A stretch of DNA of 64,000 nt from Cardiobacteriaceae bacterium (GTDB lineage Bacteria > Pseudomonadota > Gammaproteobacteria > Cardiobacteriales > Cardiobacteriaceae): the NCBI GenBank assembly GCA_030529365.1, contig JAUMXB010000002.1:62001-126000 (forward strand), in the 5' to 3' direction. A model generated the notes under the pieces. It was given only the letters and a program-made list of their open reading frames with translations, did not search any database and had not been told where the DNA came from. Numbering within the stretch: position 1 is the stretch's first letter; each line of letters starts with the position of its first letter. Of the stretch, positions 1 to 8,228 are shown piece by piece. The position numbers and the translations under genes are program-made.

Positions 1-21
1 CTTGAACCGGGGAGATGCCGC

Positions 22-1302
22 ATGATCATCGCCACCTTTTTGATCGTACTGCTGGCCGCCATTCTTGCCGGCGTGCCGGTCGCCTTTGCGCTGCTGCTCT
101 GCGGCGTGGCGATGATGATCCATCTCGACATGTTCTCCACCCTGATTCTCTCCGAGAACCTCGTGGGCGGCGCGGACAATTTCTCGCTGATGGCCATTCC
201 CTTCTTCATTCTCGCCGGCGAAATCATGAACGCGGGCGGACTCTCGCGGCGCATCGTTGAATTGCCGATGAAGCTCGTCGGCCACAAGCAGGGCGGGCTG
301 GGCTATGTGGCGATTATCGCCGCGATGATCATGGCAAGCCTGTCCGGTTCGGCAGTGGCGGATACGGCAGCAGTGGCCGCCATGCTGGTGCCGATGATGA
401 AAGCGGCGGGCTACCCTGAGCACCGCTCCGCCGGTCTGATTGGCGCGGCAGGCATTATCGCGCCCATCATTCCGCCCTCCATCCCCTTCATCATCTTTGG
501 CGTGACCAGCGGCGTTTCCATCACGCGGCTTTTCATGGCGGGCATCGTGCCCGGCATTCTGATGGGGGTTGCGCTTGCCGTGCTCTGGTCATTCCAGGCG
601 CGGAAAATGTCGCTGGTTTCTTATGACAAAGCCACGCGCGCCGAAGTGTGGCAGGCGACGAAAAACGGCTTCTGGGCGCTGCTCCTGCCCGTCATCATCA
701 TCGGCGGTTTCCGCGCGCGCATTTTCACGCCCACCGAAGCGGGTGCGGTCGCCGCCGTTTACGCGCTGTTCGTTGCCATGGTGATTTACCGCGAAATGAA
801 ATGGCGCGATCTCTATCCGGTGTTTCTGGCGTCCGCGAAAACGACAGCCGTGGTCATGCTGCTGGTTGCCGCGGCCGGTGTATCCGGCTGGCTGATTACC
901 GTGGCGCAATTGCCGCAAATGCTCACCGAGCTCCTCTCGCCGCTTCTCGATTCGCCGAAATTGCTGCTTGCTGTGATTATGATTGCGGTGTTCGTGATCG
1001 GCATGGTGATGGATCTGACGCCTACGGTGCTGATTCTCACCCCCGTGCTCATGCCGCTGGTGAAAAGCGCCGGTATCGATCCCGTGTATTTCGGCGTGCT
1101 CTTCATCCTCAACTGCTCGATTGGCCTGATTACGCCGCCGGTCGGCAACGTGCTGAACGTGATTACCGGCATCACCAAACTGCCGTTTGATCGCGCTGCG
1201 CGCGGCATGCTGCCCTATGTAGCGCTGCTGGTCGGCCTGCTCGTTGTTTTCATTCTCTTTGAAGATCTCATTATCGTGCCCTACAAGTTCCTGATGGGCT
1301 AA
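22..1302 (+). CDS. TRAP transporter large permease subunit (DctM/YiaN type)
   Basis: This is the 12-TM-class membrane subunit of a tripartite ATP-independent periplasmic transporter, which imports an organic acid using an ion gradient. The 426-residue length is normal for the family. The protein is strongly hydrophobic and shows the DctM signatures NFSLMAIPFFILAGEIMN near residue 52, GSAVADTAAVAAMLVPMM near 107 and an IAPIIPPSIPF loop near 145. The start has a GGGGAG ribosome site. The small permease (DctQ) would lie just left of the window edge. Both binding-protein genes follow within 30 bp and an L-xylulose kinase lies downstream, as in the E. coli yiaMNO-lyxK region. The substrate is therefore probably a sugar-derived acid such as 2,3-diketo-L-gulonate; that is inference. 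Confidence 0.93.
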   Translation: MIIATFLIVLLAAILAGVPVAFALLLCGVAMMIHLDMFSTLILSENLVGGADNFSLMAIPFFILAGEIMNAGGLSRRIVELPMKLVGHKQGGLGYVAIIAAMIMASLSGSAVADTAAVAAMLVPMMKAAGYPEHRSAGLIGAAGIIAPIIPPSIPFIIFGVTSGVSITRLFMAGIVPGILMGVALAVLWSFQARKMSLVSYDKATRAEVWQATKNGFWALLLPVIIIGGFRARIFTPTEAGAVAAVYALFVAMVIYREMKWRDLYPVFLASAKTTAVVMLLVAAAGVSGWLITVAQLPQMLTELLSPLLDSPKLLLAVIMIAVFVIGMVMDLTPTVLILTPVLMPLVKSAGIDPVYFGVLFILNCSIGLITPPVGNVLNVITGITKLPFDRAARGMLPYVALLVGLLVVFILFEDLIIVPYKFLMG

Positions 1303-1330
1303 ATTTTTTCCACACCACAGAGGTAATGCC

Positions 1331-2308
1331 ATGAAACGCAAACTGCTCTCCACCCTTGCTGCCGCCGTCGCGCTCGCCGTCCTGCCCGCGCAGGCCGCGA
1401 CCCAGCTCAAATTCGGCTATGAAGCGCCGAGAACGGATACCCAGCACATTGCCGCGGAAAAATTCCAGGAACTGCTGAAAGAAAAAAGCGGCGGCGAACT
1501 GGATCTTGCGCTTTTCCCGGACAGCTCGCTCGGCAACGCCCAGGCCATGATCAGCAGCGTGCGCTCCGGTACGCTGGATATTGAAATGTCCGGCTCGCCC
1601 AACTTCACCGGCCTCGCCTCGCGCCTGAACGTGATCGACATCCCCTTCATGTTCCGCAACCGCGAGCATGCCTACCGCGTGCTCGATGGCGAGATTGGCG
1701 CCGATCTGGCCGACGATCTGGAAAGCCAGGGTTTGAAAGTGCTGGCGTGGTGGGAAGTGGGCTTCCGTGCCATTTCCAACTCCAAGCATCCGGTCAACAA
1801 GCCGGAAGACGTGAAAGGCATCAAAATCCGTACCAACCAGAACCCGATGTATATCAAGGCATTCGAGATTCTCGGTGCGAACCCTGTGCCGATGCCGCTC
1901 TCCGAACTCTATACCGCGCTGGAAACCAAAACCGTGGACGCGCAGGAGCACCCCGTCGGCATTCTCTATTCCGTGAAGCTCTATGAAGTGCAGAAATATC
2001 TGTCGCTTACCAATCACGGCTACACCCCGCTGCTCGTCGTCATGAACAAGGCGAAGTTCGATGGCCTGCCTGCCGCGCAACAGCAAGCCTTGCTGGCAGC
2101 GGCCAAGGAAGCTGGAGATTACCAGCGCCAGCTCAATGCCGAGAAGGAAAACGGCATGATTGCGGAAATGGAAAAAGAAGGGCTGGAAGTGATCCGCGAA
2201 CTGGATGTTGCGCCGTTCCGCGCTGCCATCGAGAGCCAGGTGCGCGAAATGTTCATCAAGAACAATGGCGATGAATTGCCGAAAGCCATTGATGCCCTTG
2301 CCGAATAA
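1331..2308 (+). CDS. TRAP transporter substrate-binding protein (DctP/YiaO type), copy 1
   Basis: Periplasmic solute receptor of 325 residues with a signal peptide ending near AQAA. Family marks are the LKFGYEAPRTDTQH start of the mature protein, the KIRTNQNPMYIKAFEILGA segment carrying the conserved carboxylate-binding Arg, and PLSELYTALETKTVDAQEHP. It starts 28 bp after the large permease, preceded by an AGAGGTAAT ribosome site, and the next gene is a near-copy of it. N- and C-terminal thirds are virtually identical between the two copies, while residues roughly 80-170 differ. The pair probably serves one permease, perhaps with different ligand preference; the ligand itself cannot be read from the sequence. 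Confidence 0.93.
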   Translation: MKRKLLSTLAAAVALAVLPAQAATQLKFGYEAPRTDTQHIAAEKFQELLKEKSGGELDLALFPDSSLGNAQAMISSVRSGTLDIEMSGSPNFTGLASRLNVIDIPFMFRNREHAYRVLDGEIGADLADDLESQGLKVLAWWEVGFRAISNSKHPVNKPEDVKGIKIRTNQNPMYIKAFEILGANPVPMPLSELYTALETKTVDAQEHPVGILYSVKLYEVQKYLSLTNHGYTPLLVVMNKAKFDGLPAAQQQALLAAAKEAGDYQRQLNAEKENGMIAEMEKEGLEVIRELDVAPFRAAIESQVREMFIKNNGDELPKAIDALAE

Positions 2309-2317
2309 GGTGAGTTT

Positions 2318-3292
2318 ATGAAGCAGAAACTGTTTTTTGCGATAGCTGCCGGCCTTGTGCTGGCAGCGCAAGCGCAGGCCGCGACCCAGCTCAAATTCGG
2401 CTATGAAGCGCCGCGCAACGATACCCAGCACATTGCCGCGGAAAAATTCCAGGAACTGCTGAAAGAAAAAAGCGGCGGCGAACTGGATCTTGCGCTTTTC
2501 CCGGACAGCTCGCTCGGCAACGCCCAGGCCATGATCAGCAGCGTGCGCTCCGGTACGCTGGATATTGAAATGTCCAGCTCATCCAACTTTACCGGCCTTG
2601 CGCCCAGGCTGAACGTGATTGACATTCCCTTCATGTTCCGCAACCGCGAGCATGCCTACCGCGTGCTTGATGGCGAGATTGGCGCCGATCTGGCCGACGA
2701 TCTGGAAAGTTCGGGCCTGAAAGCGCTGGCATGGTGGGAAGTCGGCTTCCGCACGCTCACCAACTCCAAGCATCCGGTCAGCACGCCTGACGAGCTGAAA
2801 GGCATCAAAATTCGCACCAACCAGAACCCGATGTATATCAAGGCATTCGAGATTCTCGGTGCGAACCCGGTGCCGATGCCGTTGTCGGAACTCTATACCG
2901 CGCTGGAAACCAAAACCGTGGACGCGCAGGAGCACCCCGTCGGCATTCTCTATTCCGTGAAGCTCTATGAAGTGCAGAAATATCTGTCGCTTACCAATCA
3001 CGGCTACACCCCGCTGCTCGTCGTCATGAACAAGGCGAAGTTCGATGGCCTGCCTGCCGCGCAACAGCAAGCCTTGCTGGCAGCGGCCAAGGAAGCTGGA
3101 GATTACCAGCGCCAGCTCAATGCCGAGAAGGAAAACGGCATGATTGCGGAAATGGAAAAAGAAGGGCTGGAAGTGATCCGCGAACTGGATGTTGCGCCGT
3201 TCCGCGCCGCGATTGAGTCTCAGGTGCGCGAAATGTTCATCAAGCAGAATGGCGACGAATTACCGAAAGCCATTGATGCGTTAGCGAAGTAA
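2318..3292 (+). CDS. TRAP transporter substrate-binding protein (DctP/YiaO type), copy 2
   Basis: Tandem paralog of the preceding gene, 324 residues, starting 9 bp after its stop codon. The signal peptide is different and ends AQAQAA. From the mature N-terminus the DNA is identical for long blocks, then differs by silent and amino-acid changes over about residues 80-170 (SSSSN for SGSPN, FRTLTNSKHPVSTPDELKG for FRAISNSKHPVNKPEDVKG). It becomes identical again from the KIRTNQNP segment almost to the end. This mosaic pattern suggests a recent duplication with gene conversion at both ends. Having two receptors for one permease could widen substrate range. Confidence 0.93.
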   Translation: MKQKLFFAIAAGLVLAAQAQAATQLKFGYEAPRNDTQHIAAEKFQELLKEKSGGELDLALFPDSSLGNAQAMISSVRSGTLDIEMSSSSNFTGLAPRLNVIDIPFMFRNREHAYRVLDGEIGADLADDLESSGLKALAWWEVGFRTLTNSKHPVSTPDELKGIKIRTNQNPMYIKAFEILGANPVPMPLSELYTALETKTVDAQEHPVGILYSVKLYEVQKYLSLTNHGYTPLLVVMNKAKFDGLPAAQQQALLAAAKEAGDYQRQLNAEKENGMIAEMEKEGLEVIRELDVAPFRAAIESQVREMFIKQNGDELPKAIDALAK

Positions 3293-3339
3293 TACCGGAA
3301 ATCTGCAACTGCTCTCCCCGGGACAGGCAGAACGACAGC

Positions 3340-3484
3340 AGGCTGGTGGTGAGCGATAAGCGAACCCCAGCCTGGATGGCAAAAATGTTGGGGTTCGTGC
3401 TACGCACTCACCGCCAACCTACCGTCCGCTCTATCTGTTTATCTGGGATTTGCTATGGATTTTCAGGTTGAATAACTATAGTGT
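3340..3484. repeat. decayed copy of the TATAGC-type dispersed element
   Basis: Holds both halves of a dispersed inverted module: GGTGGTGAGCG with CGAACCCCAG, then TGTTGGGGTTCG with CTCACCGCCAACCTACC. It ends in TTGAATAACTATA, which matches the right terminal repeat of the complete copy at 41236-41494. No clear left terminal repeat is visible. Confidence 0.6.
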
Positions 3485-3572
3485 GATGAGAAATTTTCTC
3501 ATGATGAAGCGCTTATTGCGAGAAAATTTATCACGATAAGCGCTTCATAATGGTAAAAAATCACTATAAAAG
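3478..3572. repeat. AAGCGCTT dispersed palindromic element, copy 1
   Basis: Two AAGCGCTT cores at 3505 and 3536 (31 bp apart) in an AT-rich palindromic setting. Arms are GAGAAATTTTCTC on the left and GGTAAAAAATCACTATA on the right; the outer ends TATAGTG and CACTATA are inverted repeats. The element lies between the binding-protein gene and lyxK, just before the lyxK ribosome site. Confidence 0.8.
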
Positions 3573-3580
3573 GCATAAAA

Positions 3581-5065
3581 ATGGAATACTGGATCGGGCT
3601 GGACTGCGGCGGCACTTTCATCAAGGCGGCCGCTTTTGACGTGCATGGCAACAGCGCGCACCTCTCGCGGCGCAACGTGCCCGTCATCAGCGACCATCCC
3701 GGCTATGCCGAGCGCGACCCTGAAACCTTGTGGCAAGTGTGCGCCGACGTCATCCGCGACATCACCGCCGCCATTCCGGCCGAAAGCATACGCGGCATCG
3801 GCATTTCCGCACAGGGCAAAGGGCTGTTTTCGCTCGATAAAGACGGCAATGCCCTGGGCCGCGGCATTCTGTCTTCCGACCAGCGCGCCTTGCCCATCGT
3901 CAAGCGCTGGCAGGCGCAGGGCATTCCCGACGCGCTCTATGCCAAGACGCGGCAAACGCTGTGGACCGGGCATCCCGTTTCCATTCTCCGCGCCCTGAAA
4001 GAGTCAGAACCTGACCGTTATCAACAAATTGCCGCCATCCTTATGGCGCACGACTATCTGCGCTACCGCCTGACCGGGCAAATCGCCTGCGAAGAAACCA
4101 ATATTTCCGAATCCAATCTCTATCATTTCGGGCGCGGCGACTATGATCGCGCGCTGGCGCAAACCCTTGGCATTGAAGACATCTTCGATGCCTTGCCGCC
4201 GATTGTCGGCGCCACGCAAATCGCCGGCCACGTTCACGAAGAAGCCGCCAGGGCGACCGGCCTTCTGCCCGGCACGCCGGTGGTCGGCGGCCTGTTTGAC
4301 GTGGTCTCCACCGCGCTGTGCGCCGGTCTGGAAGATGAAAACGTGCTCAACGTCGTGCTTGGCACCTGGTCGGTAGTGACCGGCATGACCGACCATATCG
4401 ATGACAGCCAGACGCTGCCCTTCGTGTACGGCAAATCGGCGCAGGCCGGGGAATATATCGTGCACGAGGCCAGCCCCACCTCCGCCGCCAACCTCGAATG
4501 GGTGAACCATCTCCTCGGCGATGAGGATTACCGCGCGATCAATGAACAAGTCGCGGCCCTGCCCAAGGCGGCGGGTAGCGTGTTCTTCCTGCCCTTCCTC
4601 TATGGCAGCAATGCCGGGCTTGGCATGCAGGCCGGATTTTACGGGCTGCAATCCTTCCATCAAAAAGCCCATCTCTATCAGGCCGTTTACGAAGGCGTGC
4701 TGTTCAGCCTGATGACGCATCTTGAGCGCATTGCCCATCGCTTCCCCAGCGCGGATACCCTGCGCGTCACCGGCGGACCGGCGAAATCGGCCGTCTGGAT
4801 GCAAATGCTCGCCGACATCAGCGGCAAAACCGTGGAAATCCCGGCCGTGGAAGAAACCGGCTGCCTCGGCGCGGCAATGGCGGCGATGGTCGGCACCGGC
4901 GCGTACCAGGACGTGAAAAGCGCAAGCCGCGCCATGCAGGGCGAACTCGCCCGCTATCATCCCGATCCCGCCTGTGCGGAGGCTTACCGCAGCAAATACC
5001 GGCGCTACCGCCTGCTCGTTGAAAAGCTGCAAGCCTTCAACCAGGCATTGCAGCAGGATTCCTGA
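3581..5065 (+). CDS. lyxK: L-xylulose kinase (FGGY family)
   Basis: Predicted to phosphorylate L-xylulose (or the related 3-keto-L-gulonate) with ATP in the cytoplasm. The 494-residue length matches E. coli LyxK (about 498). The sequence closely follows it from memory: LGLDCGG-type phosphate-binding start (IGLDCGGTFIKAA), ISAQGKGLFSLDKDGNAL, KTRQTLWTGHPVS, CEETNISESNLY, GTPVVGGLFDVVSTALCAG and the FGGY signature region RVTGGPAKSAVWMQMLADI. Its position after a YiaNO-like TRAP transporter repeats the E. coli yia cluster, but the other yia/sgb enzymes are not present within the window. A dispersed palindromic element sits directly upstream, so promoter elements may lie in or near it. Confidence 0.9.
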   Translation: MEYWIGLDCGGTFIKAAAFDVHGNSAHLSRRNVPVISDHPGYAERDPETLWQVCADVIRDITAAIPAESIRGIGISAQGKGLFSLDKDGNALGRGILSSDQRALPIVKRWQAQGIPDALYAKTRQTLWTGHPVSILRALKESEPDRYQQIAAILMAHDYLRYRLTGQIACEETNISESNLYHFGRGDYDRALAQTLGIEDIFDALPPIVGATQIAGHVHEEAARATGLLPGTPVVGGLFDVVSTALCAGLEDENVLNVVLGTWSVVTGMTDHIDDSQTLPFVYGKSAQAGEYIVHEASPTSAANLEWVNHLLGDEDYRAINEQVAALPKAAGSVFFLPFLYGSNAGLGMQAGFYGLQSFHQKAHLYQAVYEGVLFSLMTHLERIAHRFPSADTLRVTGGPAKSAVWMQMLADISGKTVEIPAVEETGCLGAAMAAMVGTGAYQDVKSASRAMQGELARYHPDPACAEAYRSKYRRYRLLVEKLQAFNQALQQDS

Positions 5066-5076
5066 CGGAGGCAGAC

Positions 5077-5409
5077 ATGAAACTCTATGGCATCGCCAAC
5101 TGCGACACAGTGAAAGCCGTGCGCAAACAACTGGATGGCAGGGATTACACCTTCATCGACTTCAAGCACACGCCGCCCGCACCGGCAGATATTCGCCGCT
5201 GGCATCAGGCGCTTGGCGACAGGCTCGTCAACCGGCAAAGCCGCACCTACCGCGAGCACAAGGCCGAACTGGAAGCGGCACAGGCGGCAGGCGAGGCGGA
5301 GTGGTTTGCCGCATTGGCCGCGCATCCGCTGGTGCTGAAGCGCCCGATCGTGGAAACGGAGCAGGGCGTGGCAGTGGGCAAAAATGCTTTGGTTGAGTTG
5401 GGAATATAG
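5077..5409 (+). CDS. ArsC-family thioredoxin-fold protein (YffB/Spx-like)
   Basis: Small cytoplasmic protein of 110 residues with the ArsC/Spx fold signature MKLYGIANCDTVKAVRKQLD. It carries the single catalytic-type Cys9 in NCDTVK, a conserved Arg-containing RQSRTYRE segment, and the LVLKRPIVE motif near residue 84. The family resembles E. coli YffB, which binds glutathione; arsenate reduction is not established for it. It starts 11 bp after lyxK with a GGAGG ribosome site and may be co-transcribed. In other gammaproteobacteria this gene is usually beside dapE, so the position here looks incidental. Confidence 0.85.
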   Translation: MKLYGIANCDTVKAVRKQLDGRDYTFIDFKHTPPAPADIRRWHQALGDRLVNRQSRTYREHKAELEAAQAAGEAEWFAALAAHPLVLKRPIVETEQGVAVGKNALVELGI

Positions 5410-5410
5410 A

Positions 5411-5458
5411 GATTTTTTCTCACCGATAAGCGCTTACAACGATAAAAAATTACTATCG
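5411..5458. repeat. AAGCGCTT dispersed palindromic element, copy 2 (single core)
   Basis: One core in ATAAGCGCTTAC, with arms TTTTTTCTCACC on the left and GATAAAAAATTACTAT on the right. It begins 2 bp after the stop codon of the ArsC-like gene. Confidence 0.75.
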
Positions 5459-5860
5459 TGGCGCGGGCGTTAATTCGTTATCTATCGTAGGGTGGGTGTT
5501 AATCCGCCGTTCATGCGGTTTTACCGTTGGCCGTCAATGGCTGACCTGCAATCGCTGCGCGACGGTGGGTTGACACCCACCCTACTTCTTAACATGGCGT
5601 GCGGCGTTGCCTTGGTGGTGGGCGTAGGTCGGGCACTTTGTGCCCGACATGTTTTACCGTCGGCCATCAATGGCTGACCTACAATCGTTTCGCGATGGAC
5701 GTTGCAGGCAACGTCCCTACACCCAATCGCTCCGCCGTCGTGCAGCACACCGTAGGTTGGTGGTGAGGCGTCAGTCGAACCTCAACATTTTTGCCATTCG
5801 CACCAGCCAGGCTTCGTTGCATACTTGTCGATCATGAATGGATGGTTTGAAAAAAAACAG

Positions 5861-5947
5861 AAAAATAGTCATTTTTTCTCATCAATAAGCGCTTGTTGAG
5901 ATAAAAAATATCCATAAAAGCGCTTAAAAATGATAAATTTTATCATT
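5861..5947. repeat. AAGCGCTT dispersed palindromic element, copy 3
   Basis: Cores at 5887 and 5918 (31 bp apart). The left arm is AAAATAGTCATTTTTTCTC, and the right side ends GATAAATTTTATC. Confidence 0.78.
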
Positions 5948-6011
5948 CCTGTAGGGTGGGCTTTAGCTCACCATCGCCGTTATCGCGCGGGTTTTGTGTC
6001 GCGCGTTTTCC

Positions 6012-7289
6012 CTATGCGAACAATCCCGGCAACCACAGCGCCAGCGTCGGGAAGAAGATGATGGCGAGCAGCACCACCAAGGCGACGGCGACGAACGGCC
6101 AGATGGTTTTGAAGAGATCGAGAATATCGAGTCTGCTCACGGCCGCTGCCACATAGACGCAAGCGCCCATCGGCGGCGTGATCAGCGCGATGGTGATGTT
6201 GAGCGTCATCACGATGCCGAGATGCGTGGGATCGATGCCGGCAGCAATGGCGGCAGGATAGAACACCGGCGTGAGCAGGGTGAGCGCCGAGACTTCTTCC
6301 ATGAACATGCCGGTGATGAAGGTCATCAGGCTGATGAGCAGCAAAATGGCGGTGCCGTTATCGGCGAAAGGCGCGAGCAGTGCGCCGAATTGCGCCGGGG
6401 CCTGCACATAGGCGAGCAGCCAGCTCACCACCGACGAGGCGGCGATGATGAGGAAAATCGCCGAGGTGAGGCGAGCGCTTTCCTTGAATGCCTGCCAGAT
6501 GCCGCGCAAGGTGAGGGAGCGCAGCACCAGTCCGCAAATGGCGACGTAGATGGCGGTGAGCGCGCCGGATTCGGTCGGCGTGACTTTCCCCATCACAATC
6601 CCGGCGACGATGATGAACGGCGCGACCAGCGCGGGCAGCGCAAAAAACACGGCGCGCATGAGCGTGCCCCAGCCTGCCCATTGCGCGCTTTTCGGCAGAT
6701 GGTGACGCCATGCGTACCACGCGTTCATCACCATGAAGGCGAGGCCGAGGAGCAGGCCGGGGATGACGCCTGCGAGGAACAGGTCGCCCACCGAGGTATT
6801 GGTGAGCGCGCTGTAGAGAATCATGAAAATCGAGGGCGGAATGATGGGGCCGATGAGGGAGGATCCGGCGGTGAGACCGGCGGCAAAGGCGGTGGAATAG
6901 CCGTCCTTGCGCATGGCGGGCACGAGGAGCGAACCGAGCGCCGAGGTATCGGCCACGGCGGAGCCGTTGACGCCTGCGAAAAACACGCTGCCGACCACGT
7001 TCACATGCCCCATGCCGCCGCGCCAGTGCCCGACCAGCGCGCGCGCCACGTCCATCAGGCGGTTGGTCATGCCGCTTGCGTTCAGCAGGTTGCCGGCGAG
7101 GATGAAAAGCGGAATGGCCATCAGGGAAAAGACGTTGATGCCGGCGAAAAAGCGCTGCGGCAACTGTTGCAGCGCCAGCGCGGGATCGACGAAGAAAAAG
7201 CCGGCCACGGCAGTGGCGAGCAGGGCGATGAAGAGCGGCAGGCCGAGCAGGACGTGAATGACGAACACGACGAACATGGTGATCAGCAT
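6012..7289 (-). CDS. TRAP transporter large permease subunit (DctM type), second system
   Basis: Membrane subunit of a second TRAP transporter, 425 residues from the ATG at 7289. Marks of DctM: a hydrophobic N-terminus, NVFSLMAIPLFILAGNLLNASG near residue 51, VNGSAVADTSALGSLLVP near 107 and GPIIPPSIFMI near 143. A longer upstream frame exists but overlaps the small-permease gene in another frame, so the chosen start, 1 bp after the DctQ stop, is preferred. The order binding protein, DctQ, DctM is normal. It is clearly different in sequence from the system at the left edge, so the substrates probably differ. Confidence 0.93.
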   Translation of the reverse strand: MLITMFVVFVIHVLLGLPLFIALLATAVAGFFFVDPALALQQLPQRFFAGINVFSLMAIPLFILAGNLLNASGMTNRLMDVARALVGHWRGGMGHVNVVGSVFFAGVNGSAVADTSALGSLLVPAMRKDGYSTAFAAGLTAGSSLIGPIIPPSIFMILYSALTNTSVGDLFLAGVIPGLLLGLAFMVMNAWYAWRHHLPKSAQWAGWGTLMRAVFFALPALVAPFIIVAGIVMGKVTPTESGALTAIYVAICGLVLRSLTLRGIWQAFKESARLTSAIFLIIAASSVVSWLLAYVQAPAQFGALLAPFADNGTAILLLISLMTFITGMFMEEVSALTLLTPVFYPAAIAAGIDPTHLGIVMTLNITIALITPPMGACVYVAAAVSRLDILDLFKTIWPFVAVALVVLLAIIFFPTLALWLPGLFA

Positions 7290-7290
7290 G

Positions 7291-7764
7291 TCATTCTCCC
7301 GTTTGCTGCGGCAGCGCTTTCGGCCCGCGCAGGAGCACGGCCAGCGCGAAAAGGGCAAAGCCCGCAGGCATGGAAAGCATGGGCAGGGTGCGCGATATGC
7401 CCAGCCCCTGTGAGCGGAACATCGATACCGACCACGCATAGCGCCAGGTGAGCCAGCAGCCAACCAGCGCGATGGCCAGCGTGAGCAGCCACTGGTAGAA
7501 CACGACGATGCGGGTGAGATGCGCGGGCAAGAAGCGCTCGGCAAGCGATACGCGCATATGCTCGCCGCAAAGCCAGACGCCGCCCATGGCGAGCATGGCC
7601 GTGGCAATCATGGCATAGCGCGCGAGTTCGTCCGTCCAGATTGGCGCGCCGCCCACCACGTAGCGGGTGATCACGCCATACATCACCACCGAGACATTGA
7701 CGATGAGCAACAAGGCGGCGACGGCAATGCTGGCCGTGGTGATGAATTTCAGTATGGTTTTCAT
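7291..7764 (-). CDS. TRAP transporter small permease subunit (DctQ type)
   Basis: A 157-residue protein with four predicted membrane helices, the usual size for DctQ. The family features are an early helix, the WTDELARYAMIATAMLAMGG motif near residue 43 and EHMRVSLAERFLP near 67. It stops 1 bp before the large permease and is therefore translationally linked to it. A 465-bp gap with a dispersed element separates it from the binding-protein gene upstream, so it may have its own promoter or depend on read-through. Confidence 0.92.
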   Translation of the reverse strand: MKTILKFITTASIAVAALLLIVNVSVVMYGVITRYVVGGAPIWTDELARYAMIATAMLAMGGVWLCGEHMRVSLAERFLPAHLTRIVVFYQWLLTLAIALVGCWLTWRYAWSVSMFRSQGLGISRTLPMLSMPAGFALFALAVLLRGPKALPQQTGE

Positions 7765-7773
7765 TTTTTAATT

Positions 7774-7860
7774 AAAAATAGTGGTTTTTTACCATGATAA
7801 AGCGCTTATCATGAGAAATTTTTGCACGATAAGCGCTTATGAGTGAGAAAAATTTTCATT
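7774..7860. repeat. AAGCGCTT dispersed palindromic element, copy 4
   Basis: Cores at 7799 and 7831 (32 bp apart). The left arm is AAATAGTGGTTTTTTACC, the middle is ATGAGAAATTTTT and the right arm is GAGAAAAATTTTC. It sits directly upstream of dctQ. Confidence 0.8.
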
Positions 7861-8039
7861 GGTAATTGGTGAGGCGGGGTAACCCGCCATCAATGCAAGT
7901 ACGGTTAGCGGCAAAGGCGCGTAACCGTATGCAAGCAGCGAACCATCCATATGGTTGCGCCAACTGTACCGACATTATCTGCCCGCATCCTGCGTAGGGT
8001 GGGTGTCAACCCACCATAGCCAAGCTCCTGCGAACGGAT

Positions 8040-8219
8040 GCAGCTTGGATGAGGCTTTGCCGAACCCCAGCATTTTTTGCGATCTGCGCTGGCGTTCGCT
8101 TATCGCGAAGCGCCGGGTTCCCATGACAATGCGGTTGTTGTTCATGGAAACCCGCCAGCCGACTTTTTCCACTTGTTTTTGGAGAGTCGATGCAGATGTT
8201 GTTGGCTTGAATGGCTATA
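8040..8219. repeat. decayed copy of the TATAGC-type dispersed element
   Basis: The segment CGAACCCCAGCATTTTTTG, then GGGTTCCCATGACAATGCGG, CATGGAAACCCGCCAGCC, and the end TTGAATGGCTATAG follow the right half of the complete element at 41236-41494. The left end is not recognisable. Confidence 0.6.
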
Positions 8220-8228
8220 GAAAGCCGC

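Larger units (their letters stand above)
5410..6011. other. 602-bp non-coding region rich in short repeats
   Basis: No convincing gene. It holds two AAGCGCTT elements (5411-5458 and 5861-5947) and several small hairpin repeats of the GTAGGGTGGG type: GTAGGGTGGGTGTTAA with GGTGGGTTGACACCCACC near 5487-5585, and GTAGGTCGGGCACTTTGTGC near 5626-5650. A fragment of the AGGTTGGTGGTGAGG module lies near 5752-5796. Short open frames here are only these repeats translated. The flanking genes are convergent, so this is a shared 3' region. Confidence 0.7.
7765..8228. other. 464-bp non-coding region inside the second TRAP locus
   Basis: Lies between the binding protein and DctQ. It contains an AAGCGCTT element (7774-7860), a CAAGTACGGTTAGCGG / GCGTAACCGTATGC hairpin near 7896-7935, a GGTGGGTGTCAACCCACC hairpin near 7998-8017, and a decayed TATAGC-type element at 8040-8219. 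No gene is visible. The insertions have probably separated an ancestral dctPQM operon. Confidence 0.7.

Noticed and set aside
5492-5837. Small open frames in the gap after the ArsC-like gene
   Set aside because: They coincide with GTAGGGTGGG-type hairpin repeats, lack ribosome sites and are not protein-like.
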